The position numbers were made by a program, and so were the translations under genes. From contig RPFO01000127.1 of NCBI GenBank assembly GCA_009746045.1, positions 1,055,050-1,101,145 on the forward strand: 46,096 nucleotides of DNA. Reading direction: 5' to 3'. Shown here piece by piece: positions 29,672-46,096 of this stretch. This DNA comes from Mesostigma viride (lineage: Eukaryota; Streptophyta; Mesostigmatophyceae; Mesostigmatales; Mesostigmataceae). Under the pieces are notes generated by a model. That model had not been told where the DNA came from. It was given only the letters and a program-made list of their open reading frames with translations, and did not search any database. Within the stretch, counting starts at the first letter, position 1. Each line of letters begins with the position of its first letter.

Positions 29672-31670
29672 CTAATTAATTAATTAATTGATTCATTAAT
29701 TAATTAAACACATGCTCCCGTTGGGGAGTCACGGAGCACGGAAGTGCTTTTAATCCCTGTGTGTGCACAACAGGAGAAAGGGCAGAGACCCCCAGTCTCC
29801 TTCATGCCAAAGGCATGCCACAGCTGCATTCGGGCCGGCGCGCTAGCCAAAAAAGGACATGCTAACGATCCGGCAAACTGCGGGTGCAATAAGACCCATG
29901 TGAGCGTGGCATAACAAGTAGCGTGGGCGCAAGTAATCTGAACATAGCCAGGGCGTAGCATGCATGGCTGTACCAGGACTAGGCTAAGGCTATGGCTGGT
30001 TGTGTACCGTGCGTTGGCGGCACGTGACTAGGTATGTTGGCACAGCTAGGCAAACATTCTAAGCATGGCTGCCTTAGCGGCAGTGACTCCAATGGATACA
30101 AGCTAGGGCTATTGCTATTCTAGCCCGCTGCAGCTGGGGGCGTCCACATCTTGTGGTTGATCATCAGGTCCCCGCCCCTCCAGTACACCTTGGGCTTCTG
30201 GGGGTCCTGCTTATGGCGGAGGTATTCCGGCCGGCCACAGGTCGCGTCGCTGCTGTTGCTGAGCGGGGGTCAGGTCGTCATCCAGCGTCCAGGTGGGTTC
30301 GTGCAACCTCTTGCGACGAGAGAGGAACCGCTGCAGTTATCCTCAGGGGAGGGGAAGGTGAGCAGGACTGGTGGGGCAGCCGCCTTGTCCCGTGAGTGGG
30401 GAAGGCGGTGGCACCCACGCAGTTCTACCTCACCTACCAGGCCCATGCATGAGGGTAAGAAGCTGGTTCTTGAGCTCGTCAGCAAGGGAGGTTGACGTCT
30501 CACCTGGCTTCTGGGGGAAGCGACGTAGCACCACTCGGCACTCGCGGCGAGCGCGCGGTCGGTGACCACCCGTTGCTGGGCCTGGCGGTGGTCCTCCAGC
30601 TCCTGGAGCTTCGTGGCGATGGCGTCGGTGGTGGAGGCGGTCGCTGACCGCAGCAGGTCCACGTAGGAGAGCGGCGGGAGGTCCCCAGCATCCTGCCGGG
30701 GTGGCTGGGATGCAATGGTGGCCGTCTGCTCCGCTATCTTGGCCGGGACCTGTGTGGCCAGGGCCTCGGCCGGTGTTGGCGGTGATGGCCTCAAGCTTCT
30801 TCATGAGCACGCCGCACTTGCCCTCCATCTGGTTAAGGCGAGAGACAAGCGCAGCATGCGTTTCCGAAGTTTGCGCCGCGGTGTGCAGCGTCGTGAACTG
30901 GGGCTGGAGCTTGTGGACAACCTTGGTTTCCACATTGGAGACCCGGGCCTCCACCGTGTTGAGCGTTGTGTTCAGCGATGTCAGCTTCTCGGCCAGCGGC
31001 CAGGTCACGTGCTCGATCTCCAGCACTGCGCGGATGTCATCCTTGCAGAGGGAGGGAGCCGATGGGGCTGCCGGCCGCGCAGGCTGGGGCTGGGGTGCGG
31101 AGCTGAGCGATGATGGCGGCTTCAGTGAGCTGGAAGTGGCTGCACAGGATAGCGCTCGATGCGGTGGTCTCCCCTGGCAAAGAACCTCTCCAGGTTGTCG
31201 TCGGGGATGGGCGCTGTGGCCCCATGCACGGAGCTTGCGTTCATGGGCTAAGAAACGCACTATTTCGACGCATTCGTCGTTGGTCAATTGCATCCAGTCG
31301 CTGAAAGAAAAGTGGTCGTAATCTGGTAGGTACTTTCGCCATTTGTGCTCGTGGCAGGGTTTCTTGGGCTCGGGCGAGGCGCTTGGCGATGGGTTTGCTG
31401 GCGGTGGATTTGTGAGCCCAGGCGGCTGGGCGAGGACGATGGCGAGTAGGTTGGGCTGGGAACCGGTAAGCTCCTTTTCCAAACCCCATTTTGCTTTTGG
31501 GGTCGTCATAGCTGCTTGTCACGTGATAACTTTGGCAATACTGCGTTTCAGCCGTACCCGATTATACTGGCGTGTACGTCTGAATAAAGCGCATCGAATG
31601 CAAGTGGTCTGACCGAATTTGGGGCTCAGACGCAAAAGATCTGAGCTCCGCCGTCAGCCATACTTTGATT
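29672..31670 (-). mobile_element. Second ORF1-only retroelement, decayed
   Basis: On the minus strand it runs from a 5' leader (near 31660, containing GAGCTCCGCCGTCAGCCAT, also present upstream of the 17-kb element) through an ORF1 relic (31509-30122) and a 3' UTR with GACTCCCCAACGGGAG. It ends in an ATTA-repeat tail at 29673-29705. No endonuclease or reverse transcriptase lies between. I could not define a convincing target duplication; TTGACA near both ends is only 6 bases. Confidence 0.6.
30122..31509 (-). pseudogene. LINE ORF1 relic with several frameshifts
   Basis: The ATG at 31509 opens MTTPKAKWGLEKELTGS, followed by a Pro-rich segment like PSASPEPKK. The same phrase, PSASPEPK, is in the 17-kb element, confirming common descent. 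A coiled-coil-like stretch (LTSLNTTLNTVEARVSNVETKV) follows. The RNA-binding C-terminus survives only in pieces in other frames (VELRGCHRLPHSRDKAA, VLLTFPSPED). At least three frame changes are needed to read through, so it is a pseudogene. Confidence 0.7.
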
Positions 31671-31759
31671 TTCTGATTGACATGACAAGTGCGTTCAGCA
31701 TTCAATTGTGCACAGCAGGCTGTTCCATCAAAGACTTTGGATATCGCCTTCAGCCATTT

Positions 31760-31860
31760 TCGTCATGCATCAGATTGCACCCTTGACACTAATCTCCAAC
31801 CCCACCGCCCGCGCCTCCAAGCCCAGACAGTCCAGCCAGGTCTGAATGTGCTGATCGAGA
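31760..31860 (-). pseudogene. Small LINE RT fragment
   Basis: On the minus strand, around 31845-31786, the text reads TWLDCLGLEARAVGLEIS. This is the segment just after the YADD motif in the intact LINE (LWLDCLALEARAVGLEIS). Only about 20 codons survive. Confidence 0.7.
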
Positions 31861-31889
31861 TGTCATGCCCTAGCTATTGCCTAGCTAGC

Positions 31890-32095
31890 CGCAATCATCT
31901 TCCAGGTGCCTTAGCTGGTGGAATACATGGAGGTGCAGGTACACCTAGTGCACCCAGAGTAGGTGGCTGTTTACACCCCCCGGCCACCTGCAGGTTGTAG
32001 CCCAGAATGTTAACCATAGGCCCCCTTCTCAGGGCCATGTTTTGTTACGTATACTCCCAACGGAGTTATTCGTTAAGTAATTAATATTAAAAATT
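31890..32095 (+). mobile_element. LINE 3' end in plus orientation
   Basis: The motifs CACCTGCAGGTTG, CCCCCTTCTCAGGG and ACTCCCAACGGAGT precede an AT-rich TAATTAATATT tail. They are the reverse complement of the 3' UTR at 14820-14960 and 15236-15360. It is a truncated insertion placed tail-out next to the minus-strand RT fragment. Confidence 0.6.
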
Positions 32096-32455
32096 TTCAT
32101 CTTTTTATATTATTATCAGCTGGATGCCCATGATGAACTGAGAAGCCATTGCTGGCAACTTTTTCTATGACGAGCCCTAACTAGTGGACGTGCGTTGGCC
32201 AGTAGTCAAGTGCTAGAAACTCTCCCAACACTCAAGAGCAGTTTCTTACCACTGATAAGATTAGCATAGACTGTATACTTCGTGACATGCCCCCGATGCA
32301 TGGCACGCAAGTACTTCTTCAAATAATACTATAAATGACCTGGCCACCGGCTATACTTGCATTTAAGTATGAAGAAACTAAGTTCAGAGAACCACAACTA
32401 CTTCTCAGCCACATATAAGCTACCACTTAAGTTGCTGCTCCTGTTGTTTCACATT
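32096..32455. other. 3' flank of the NYN gene, no gene seen
   Basis: This AT-rich stretch has no domain-bearing frame. It would hold the 3' UTR of the minus-strand NYN gene that ends at 32456. Cleavage signals were not clear. Confidence 0.35.
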
Positions 32456-38011
<5,556 letters not shown>

Positions 38012-40088
38012 CTGCACTCAATAATCCATGGCAGCCCTGCGATGAGCAAAAAGGAGGAAGCAGAGACGACCGGGATATAGGACCCAGGGGCAGATATAGA
38101 CGAGACACGTCAATCATTGTTGGTCAACCCATGTGCCATCTGCCATACCGTGTCAGGGTTGCATCAGCACTCCAGTATAGACTTGCTTGTCATCCAGCCT
38201 TTCTATTGCAGTCAGCTTCAATAATGGCCCTCCGCATTTCCACTCCACCAGGTATTACATGATCCTTGGCTTTGAGCCATTGAGCACGATGTTCTACATA
38301 AGGCTAGCTACCACCACGTTGTACGAGAACAGTAGTGCATGACCATGATCCTGCCTACTAATTGCCCAGTCATGAACTATGCTCGACCTCTCGGGCACAA
38401 TGAGATAAGACAGAACACAAAATGCTACTTAAAAGTTGCAAATACTGAACACATAAACGCACTATCGAGGTATTAAGGTGAGTCGGCAGCTAATCTGGGT
38501 GGGAAGTCAAGCCATTAGCACAGTTAATTGATCATATTAGCGCAGCGGGGCATTCCTAAATCAGGGGGCAAGCTCGAGCAAACAACGGCTCATGATGAAC
38601 ATGTATTGTCAGTTAGTGCAGGCATGATATAGTTTGCACTCGCTGTCTCATTGATAATACGTCGACTATGACGGACGTTCTGTGGTAGCGGCTAAACTTA
38701 TACCAAGTGGATCCAATGTGTGGTATAGCGTCCAGACGTTAACTAGTTAATTAGCTATGCACCTTGTCAGATCTAGTTTCGAATCCGTTTGGAATCAAGA
38801 GCTCATATAGTACTACCTAGTCTGATATACTTATGATTGCATAATATTGATCGAGAGGTTAACGGTACTCACGTACCCCAAGTCACAGTAAGAACAGAAG
38901 GACTAGATGATGAAGACCACTCGACTGATCAGAATTGTGCCACGAATTTGCCAGTCATACCCTGGTCATACTCTAGAAGGCCAAAATATAGCCGAGATAA
39001 GGCCGAGAATCGCTAATATGCGCCCAAGTAACGTACTTCATTATCGCGGATCGGAGTTCTGTTGCGAATTACAATATATCGGCCGTTTGTGATCACGGAT
39101 AGCTAGTGGCTGTGTTACGTCGCGTAACAATTCGTTGTAGTTACGGACGTAAATTAGGTCCTTGGCCTCGGTTGTTCCTAGGTTACGTGCAGTTCTAGTT
39201 TGGACATGATTGTCCCCGTAACAGTACTGTGGTATAGTGGGTGCCTTTGGGCGCCGCGCCGCGTACTGTATTAGTGGTCCTTATCCTTTTGTAGAATTTA
39301 GTGGACAGGCGTGCATCTGTGCACCTGCTTGTGTTTCTGTGTTTCTGCAGGCGAGGGCCAGGTCGGCCCGAGCCTGTTGGACCGTTGGTGACCATTTATG
39401 CACGTTCCACTCCTTGTGTGGTCACTCGGCGTGGGCGTCCCCAACATCTACTGCTCCAATTTTGGTACTTTTGAAATTCCATGCCTGGAGCGCAAAGTTT
39501 GCAATATATGTGCCGTTTGTAGCTCTAGCTCTATAATAACCTGACCAACCCCGCATTCCTCAAAGTACTTAGCACTTGTTGCCTATTCTCATTATGCGAA
39601 TCACATGATTAGGATGTGCTTCATGATTGCTATTGCTCGAGATTCAATTAAGAATGATTGACATCAATAAATGATGAACCAAATAAACCAAATTAGGCCA
39701 CTTGACAAGTTCATGATCCATTTAAATTGTACAATTAAGCGATTAATTAATTCATAAATCATACATTACATGGGATACCCCCGTCGACGAGCTAGTGGTA
39801 CGTACAATGAAACATTTGAGTTTGTAACATGTCTCCATGGATATATACATGTATGCTGGACCTCGCGCATCTCAGCCCTCTAAGAAATGTTATTTGAACT
39901 CAGGTCTAGATCTAAATATATACATGATCTGGATAATATTATACACTTCCTTAAAAGAGCATGAATCGAGCTTTACAATTCAGGACAAGGAACTCGTTTG
40001 CAAATCACGGCTGAAAGGCAAGTGCTCACAACGAAGCACGTGCTCTCAAGGCTGTCCACCTCGTCCAACCAAGCCCGGGCGAGCTGGC
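38012..40088. other. About 2 kb without a supported gene
   Basis: Only short frames without recognisable domains are present on either strand. Upstream exons and the promoter of the minus-strand NYN gene may lie in the left part. A GATTAATTAATTC at about 39740 resembles LINE tails, but no element body is attached. A GTTCGAACCCC further right at 40196 is inside the transposase exon and is not a tRNA. Confidence 0.4.
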
Positions 40089-43000
40089 CTACTCAACAGG
40101 TCTCTTCTTGGCCAAGTTCGTGAGCCGTTTCTCGACGTCTGTCGGAATGGTCAAGATGGCCTGGCGATTGTTAGCTGGGTTGACAACAATGGTGTGTTCG
40201 AACCCCGCGTCCATGCACAGGTAGCAATTGACCAAGTTTGGCTGTTCAGCTTGCGCATCGGCGTCCATTTTGAACATCGTCGCCATACCCGGAAATCTGT
40301 CCCAGTAGCGCACCCCCACCACCCATTGTCCCTTACGGAACAACTCCCTATCGACCTTGCCGTTTCTGTCGGCCACTCGCCTCACGAAAGTAGCGGCCAC
40401 CTGATAAGGCTCCTGCAAGACTTCCGCTAGCCAATATGGATGATCTGGATCGTGGGACTCATCACCAGAGTAGGACTCGACGGCAAAAATGTCTCGCAGC
40501 TTCAGTCTCCTTCCCATCATCGTCCTCTCTGCCTGTAGTCTGTTCAGTCGCGTCCCTGCGTGCCCCCCTTGTCCGTTTGGGTTCCTTTGCACTGGCTCCC
40601 CCAGTTTGTGGAGCTTCATCCGAGCACCTCCCACATTCCAGCCGTCCATGTCGGTCCACTCCTTTCGACAATCCCACCACCTTTCCTCGGCGCACGCACC
40701 GCCACAATAGCAGGAATACTGGCGCAGCATTAAGCGCGTCACATTCGACTTGTCCATGCGCCACCAGTGCGCCTTCTTCACTCCTTTGATTTCGCCGCGC
40801 CCTGGGCTGTAAGGAAGCACCTGCGCGTCGAAGACAAGATTTGCACAAGGGAAAGTTGAAGTTACGAGACCATCGAGCTAGTTGTGTTTTATTAAGCACT
40901 CCTGATCGCCAGGACTCCAAGAACGCCCTAGAAACGACGGCCGGCGTAACTATTCCCTGAACGAGGACTGTACACTTAATTACCTCGGGGAACTCGAAGA
41001 AGTTACGCCTGGTCGTTGTGGTCCCGCCCACCGCCCCCGACGCCAGATTCTCCACCAACTGGGCGGCCGTCTGTTTGTCCTGGTTCTCTTCCCTGATGTG
41101 CCACCTCCTCAACATGCACTTCACAGTCCCACCAGCTCCATCCACCTCCCCCTTTCCGTGCTGCTCCCCAAAGTAATTCCACTCAAATGACTCCAGGTGC
41201 GGATCCTCCGTCAGCAGCCGGGCCACTTCCGCGATCACATTCCTTGACTTGAACTGCATGGAGCAATTGTCCGACCACCCAATGAAGCGCTTCACCTCTA
41301 CCCCTTCTGACCGTAGTGTCGCCAGGATTTTGAGGATAGCAAAACGGAGGGCCCGCCCGTCCCTTTTCATTCCGCCCTGTCCGATGAAGTGAAACTCCCT
41401 TCTCACGACCTTTCCCGACGCTGGATCCAAGTAGCGCACGATCCAGGGCATAAGGACGAATGTGACTGGATGCCAATACTGTGCTTGGAGATTGTGATAG
41501 GTGTAAGACTGGTAGTTCTCGGCGTAATCTGTGTGGCATACAAGGTCCCCCACCCGCATCCTTGAGAGACATTCCTTGGAGGCGTCCGCTTGCCACCACG
41601 CGTTGAAGCAATGCTGGATGAAGTCCGGCCACTTGTCCACAATTGCCTCCTTTAGCTCCGTTGGTGTGGACTTGACGTCGACTTGCGTCAATCGCTGCCC
41701 ACCAGCCTTTGCGATCTCGTCACAGTCGTCCTGCATATGCGCAGTGTGCACATACAGAAAAGACATCAACTTCGACCCACCAATGACCTGTAGAAAGAAA
41801 AAAGACAGGACCTCAGGAAAAATTGAAAAAGAAACGCCTTGGGGCGCAACCACTCCACTAAAAATTACCTCTGGCCCAAGAACTTCAGGAAACATTGCAA
41901 AAGAAACGCCTTGGGGCGCAACCACTCCACTAAAAATTACCTCTGGCCCAAGAACCGCACCCGGCGGCACATCCTGCATCTCGTATCTGGTCCATGAAAT
42001 CAGGTGGTTGGAAGCCTCCTCCCGTTCGCATAACATGAAGTTCCGAATTCCACACTTGGGAGCCAGGCAAGTGCCCAACACACAAGCCTTACGCCGGATC
42101 GAGCAAACCCCCAACTCCTCGCCCAGGTCATGATCGGGCACCCCTTCCTCGTCGTCCAGCACCCTCCCATGCATGGGCAGATCCTCAAGTTCGCCCTGAA
42201 AAGGCTGAACCTGCGGCCGCGACGACCCCACAGACGACCTCGAACCTCCCCCCTCCCTCATCCCCTCCACCTCACAAGTAAACTTGTTCACCCACTCTGT
42301 CGTGTGAGTGGCTTTGAAAATGGAACATGTGGGCACGGACGACCCCACGTCGAGCTGGCTACCATGATCGCACGCGTGGCATTCAGGTCCGCACTCGCAT
42401 CTGGCATGAAAAGTTGCACGAAATTTGGCCAACCCCCCAACCATGGACTGCATGGTAGTGTGGTGCTGGCATGCGCACAAGTTCCGCATTTTCCACCGCC
42501 CCTTGACGCATGCGGGCATATGCTTGCAAAAAGTAGTGTATCCCACATGAACTGTGCTCTTCTGATTCGTGCGTAGCATTGACATCCCTGCCTCCGTCTC
42601 CAAAATCACCTGATTTCCCCCCCTCACACCCTCCTCTCCCTCCCCCCCCCCCCCCCCTCCCTACTGTCCATCCGCCGCGGTGGCTTCAACTCCGGATGGC
42701 GGGAAATGAACACTTCGTAAATCTTCGACTTGGAGACAGTATAGTAGCGCGCACCCTCCGAAAACGCTAGTGTATGTTTGTAATCCTTTCTGGTCCATTC
42801 ACAATGAACATCCTTCATGTTCGGAGACGCCCGCGTCAAGTTATCATCCCTCCAGCACGCTTGTATCAGGGCAATGACTTCCGTCGGAAGCTCGTCTTTC
42901 CTCCTCCTCCTCTCTGGCGCACTCATCAAAAGGTCGTCCTCCCCTTCTTCCATTCCATCCCTGTGACCCCGAACAGTTGCGACAAAGCGCCTGTCAATCC

Positions 43001-43442
43001 CGAACGCGCGCTCCACAATCCTGTCCGGGACGCCCTCCATTGCCTTCGTAACAAGTCCACACAAGGCCCACCTAAGCCCACGATCCTTCTCAGATGTTCC
43101 CAAGTCGCCAAAAGCCTTCTTGATGTTATCCCGAAGAGATTCCGCCCAATTTTCAGGAAGCCCGCCGTCACAGTTCTTCCTCTTCTTAATGCCGTTGCTC
43201 TCCGCCACCATGGCATTTAGTCTTGAAGCTGCGCAAGACAGAACCTCCGCGCTCATCTCTGGCGTCCTGTGGTTGTTTGCTTTCACGCGTTCCGCCATGA
43301 TAGGAAAGATGTCATTGGCAATTTTGTACCCCTTGTTCTCGATGTACTTGTCGCTCCAGAGACCGCGAAGTGCAGGCTCCCGGTCGTCATTGGACAAGGG
43401 ACGCGAACCGTCGGAAACGGCCCCCCGCCCCGATCGCGCCAT
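40089..43442 (-). CDS. DDE-like transposase gene of a transposon family, broken by a homopolymer shift
   Basis: On the minus strand the N-terminal part (from ATG 43442) runs to a G16 tract (C16 at 42642-42657 on the plus strand), after which the frame changes. The second part continues, with introns at 41940-41788 and 40983-40821, to a stop at 40089. Recognisable steps are SKSKIYEVFISRHPELK, then VGYTTFCKHMP with a Cys/His cluster, LVCHTDYAENYQ, FIGWSDNCSMQFKSR and EQHGKGEVDGAGGTVK. The D(F/Y)AENY ... SD(G/N)..SQ(Y/F)K ... HGKG..DG.GGT series is one I know from many uncharacterised invertebrate proteins and take to be an RNase-H-like DDE fold. The C-terminus has a WLAEVL/VVGVRYWDR segment. 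The acidic residues that would form the triad are intact. I saw no clear terminal inverted repeats. Confidence 0.65.
41788..41940 (-). repeat. Transposase intron made of a 72-bp tandem repeat, open in frame
   Basis: The 153-bp intron (donor GTAATT, acceptor TTTCTACAG) contains two 72-bp units that copy its own donor border (GGGCCAGAG then GTAATTTTTAG). Both intron and unit are multiples of three and free of stops. Retention or use of the second donor (exon end at 41869) would therefore keep the reading frame. Each unit includes GAAACGCC-TTGG-GGCGCAAC on the plus strand. Confidence 0.7.
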
Positions 43443-43579
43443 CAGACTTTGGTCAGACGGCAGCTGATTTTTTTCGCCTCTTAATCCCGCGGCACCGAAA
43501 GCCCTGAGGATGAGTAATGATAAATAATCACCATTAAAGACACGACGAAAACGATGGGCATCAAACAAGAACGACAAGC

Positions 43580-44140
43580 GTCATTAATAACGCCGGCCGG
43601 CGCAACTGGATACATGTAAACCATACAAAAGTGATTTTATGAAACACATACAGTTTGTCATTAATAACGACGGCCGGCGTAACTCGGGCGCAATTAAAAA
43701 CCATTAAGAAGCAACTCAGGATATGCAGGCAGAAATCCTTCAGGTGTAAAAAAGATGTACAAACACACTTTTGGTAATGGGGCCTGATTGCGCAACTGCA
43801 AGATACCATTGGAAACGCCGGCCGGCGCAACTGGATGCATGTACATAAACCATACAAAAGTGATTTGCACAAAACCCCTACAATTTGTCATGAGTAACGA
43901 CGGCCGGCGTAACTCGGTTGCATTTGAAAACCACAAAGAAGCAACTCAGGTAGTGAAGGCGGAAATCCCAGAGGTGATAAAATGTTTACCAACACAAAAT
44001 GTTGATAAGCGTGCAAGCTTTTGCAAGTGCGCGCAAGATACCATTGGAAACGCCGGCCGGCGCAACTGGAACACCAAAACAAAAAACTTGATTTGCACGA
44101 AACCCATTCAGTTCGTCATGGATAACGACGGCCGGCGCAA
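43580..44140. repeat. About 2.4 copies of a 230-bp tandem repeat with GCCGGC palindromes, upstream of the transposase
   Basis: The perfect 12-base palindrome CGCCGGCCGGCG occurs at 43591, 43816 and 44051. Its one-base variant CGACGGCCGGCG occurs at 43668, 43898 and 44126. The two alternate with spacings near 77-82 and 148-153, giving a 225-235-bp unit. Flanking text is also repeated (CATACAAAAGTGATTT, AAGAAGCAACTCAGG, CAAGATACCATTGGAAA). The array starts just upstream of the transposase start. One more copy of the variant motif lies in the transposase gene's last intron (40935-40946). It may be a subterminal array bound by the transposase. Confidence 0.75.
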
Positions 44141-44254
44141 CTTCATGGCACTCACCACTTTCACCAAATGCCATGTCGCCATTATATTGAGGAAAGCGAA
44201 GTATGCCCACTTGAAGCTGTGGTCTGCAGAACATTGACACAAAATATGCATGGT

Positions 44255-44610
44255 ATTTCAAGCAATGAATGCTATGTGTCAGGCATCAATGTCTTTATTG
44301 TATCCAAATGTGGTTAGGACGGAGGTTTACATTGGTTGCTATTTTAAGACAATGGCGTATAACCAAACATTGCACACACTCAAGAGTGTACTTATGCTGA
44401 ACTGGAAAGGAACATTAAACCCCAATAAGGTAGATATTTTTCTTTTACATTTTAATTTTTTATATACTACTTTATATAATATTATATTATATTATATTAT
44501 ATTATGCTATATTATGTTATATGAAATAACATTAAAATTAACATAAAATTAAAATTATATATTAATTATAGTATATTATATAATTTATATTATATATTAT
44601 ATTCACGATG
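44255..44610. repeat. AT-rich low-complexity tract
   Basis: Unstructured sequence is followed (about 44450-44600) by TATAT/ATATTAT runs with almost no G or C. No gene is seen. Confidence 0.7.
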
Positions 44611-46096
44611 CTCTGTGTATTAATGACATATCAGACACACCTACATCACATCGCCTTGATGTTTCCGTTGTATGGGTCCGGTCGGGCGTTGGTAGCTGGT
44701 CGACAACAATTCTACATTTCCTAAAAAAAAATGCGACCGTGCCTACATTCGAAGGCGCGCTGTGGCTGACCTGAACTATCGGTGAACACCTCGGCGTCAC
44801 TTGACCGGCCTAGGTTGACATTTCGGCAGAGTAACGCTGCTTAAAGGATCCTTGCGTAGTTCGCGCGATTTGGCTCTTTATATATGTTTTTGGAGACGAC
44901 GAGCAAGCATCCGATTGGTCAGCCAATTCCTGTCCAGTCCTCGGACAGTGTCCAATCCGGTGCTTGGGATCCAGAAAACGTGCTCGAGCCTGGCCACTCT
45001 GTCGCGGGCGCCGCGCTAGTGGCGTCGCGCCCAAACCTGACCAGGCCATAGGAAAGGGCGGGGGCGAATGCAAGAATTATTGTTATATCCTGACCTGTCC
45101 TGGGGAAGGTCCGGGGCGAATGCAAGAATTAATATACCTGCGTATGCAACCAACACGGCCGATCCACATACATAATCCGACTGAGCTGGACGGTACGGAC
45201 CAAATTTCGGTGCAAATTGAGGCCCAAAAGCTATGTCGGCATGGTGCGCGCACCCCTTGCGGTAGGGGCCATGGCGACTGCCTTTAGACGAAACGTGACA
45301 AATCTGGCACGCGGAAAGCAGAAATGCTCGATTGTTGGAGAAAATTAGTTACTGATTCTAATTTATGGCGGGATGGTTGCGATCTATAATGTCGCGGGCT
45401 TTTTTTCTTTGCCATCGGCAGGGGGGGTCCGGCCTGAATTTCTGTCGGGATGAATAAAGTATATTGGATGCCTGCCGGGTTGATTGTCGATTGTTGCCAG
45501 TTTTGATGGTCGTAAGGAAAGCTAGTTTAATGATGTTTCTAAAGCCGTAAAAATTCCCGCTGCTATCTTTACCTTTCCCGTCATTTTGCGGTAAGATAAC
45601 ATTAGCCCTGCGCGATGCGTACTGCCCAACCACTCCATGAAAGGGTGGACTTTCTTGTGCGCCTGGGCACGAATAAATGCCCGTTATGGTACGTTCTTGT
45701 GTTAAACGTCTTAAGCTTGCGTTTTCCTGCTTTCTTACCTCGTTGAGCGTAAGCTTTTTGCCTTCTTTCCGGCCAGATGCAGCCAGAAAGTTGCGGGTCC
45801 TGGCGCTGCATCGCTGGATTCCTGGGTGTCTTTTAGCTAGTTAATCGTCTGTGACGTGGCTGGCTTTCTGCAGCGCGTGGCCCGCAACCTGTCGGGAAGG
45901 TGTAATGCTTTTATTTCCATGCTTCTCTGAAATTTCTTTTGCTTTATAGACAGTTGTGTTCGAGGAAATTCACGCGGTCTTCCTAAGCAGCGGCATCATT
46001 TTCCCCAGACACTGACGAGCTGGCACCTGTCTCCTAAAGAGAGCGGCTCGTGCTTGTTAGAAAGGAGGCAGTGTGCATTTTGCGGGACACAATGCT
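44611..46096. other. Right flank without a supported gene
   Basis: Only short frames are present. A 53-bp partial tandem duplication lies at about 45030-45133, with CCTGACC and GGGGCGAATGCAAGAATTA in both copies. No domain, tRNA or element end was recognised. Confidence 0.4.

Noticed and set aside
40196-40206. GTTCGAACCCC resembling a tRNA T-loop or B box
   Set aside because: It lies in the last transposase exon. No matching A box, anticodon arm or acceptor stem was found around it.

Overview
The window is nuclear DNA from a eukaryote. Multi-exon genes are joined by GT-AG introns, GC-rich exons sit among less GC-rich introns full of simple repeats, and there are LINE-type retrotransposons, a hAT-like element and a DDE-like transposase gene. 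The exon-intron style (many GTGC/GTGAG donors and TGCAG acceptors) and an intron-rich GT29 sialyltransferase-like gene make a green alga my best guess. The sequence alone does not prove this and I do not name a species.

Layout. 1-2008: no secure gene, only one candidate minus-strand first exon (650-748). 2009-13612 (+): a nine-exon type II membrane glycosyltransferase of family GT29. Its exon phases agree at all eight junctions and give 841 codons. Its introns carry microsatellites, a 2.7-kb 30-bp minisatellite and several tandem copies of its own exon/intron borders. 13.8-24.1 kb: a retrotransposon cluster. It holds LINE fragments, an ORF1-only element with a 12-bp target duplication (15203-17227), a nearly intact full-length LINE with a different 12-bp target duplication (17523-23303) and three tandem 5' UTR monomers, and a 686-bp hAT-like non-autonomous element with an 8-bp target duplication. 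24266-25513 (-): an intronless F-box protein with WD40-like repeats. 26217-28267 (+): a two-exon heat-shock-factor-like transcription factor, divergent from the F-box gene. 28.3-32.1 kb: more LINE debris, including a decayed second ORF1-only element. 32456-38011 (-): a five-exon gene joining three FYVE-spaced zinc modules to a NYN (PIN-like) nuclease domain and a Gln-rich tail; intron 1 holds about 500 bp of CCTG and CCCT microsatellite. 40089-43442 (-): a DDE-like transposase gene broken by a 16-base homopolymer. Just upstream of it is a 230-bp-period tandem array with a conserved GCCGGC palindrome. 44.3-46.1 kb: AT-rich low complexity, then sequence with no supported gene.

The protein genes do not form an operon-like system; they are separate eukaryotic loci. 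The recurring theme is tandem duplication of short segments (65-106 bp) across splice junctions. It is seen in at least four introns of the sialyltransferase gene and in one intron of the transposase gene. A comparable in-frame 78-bp duplication lies inside the DNA-binding domain of the HSF-like gene.
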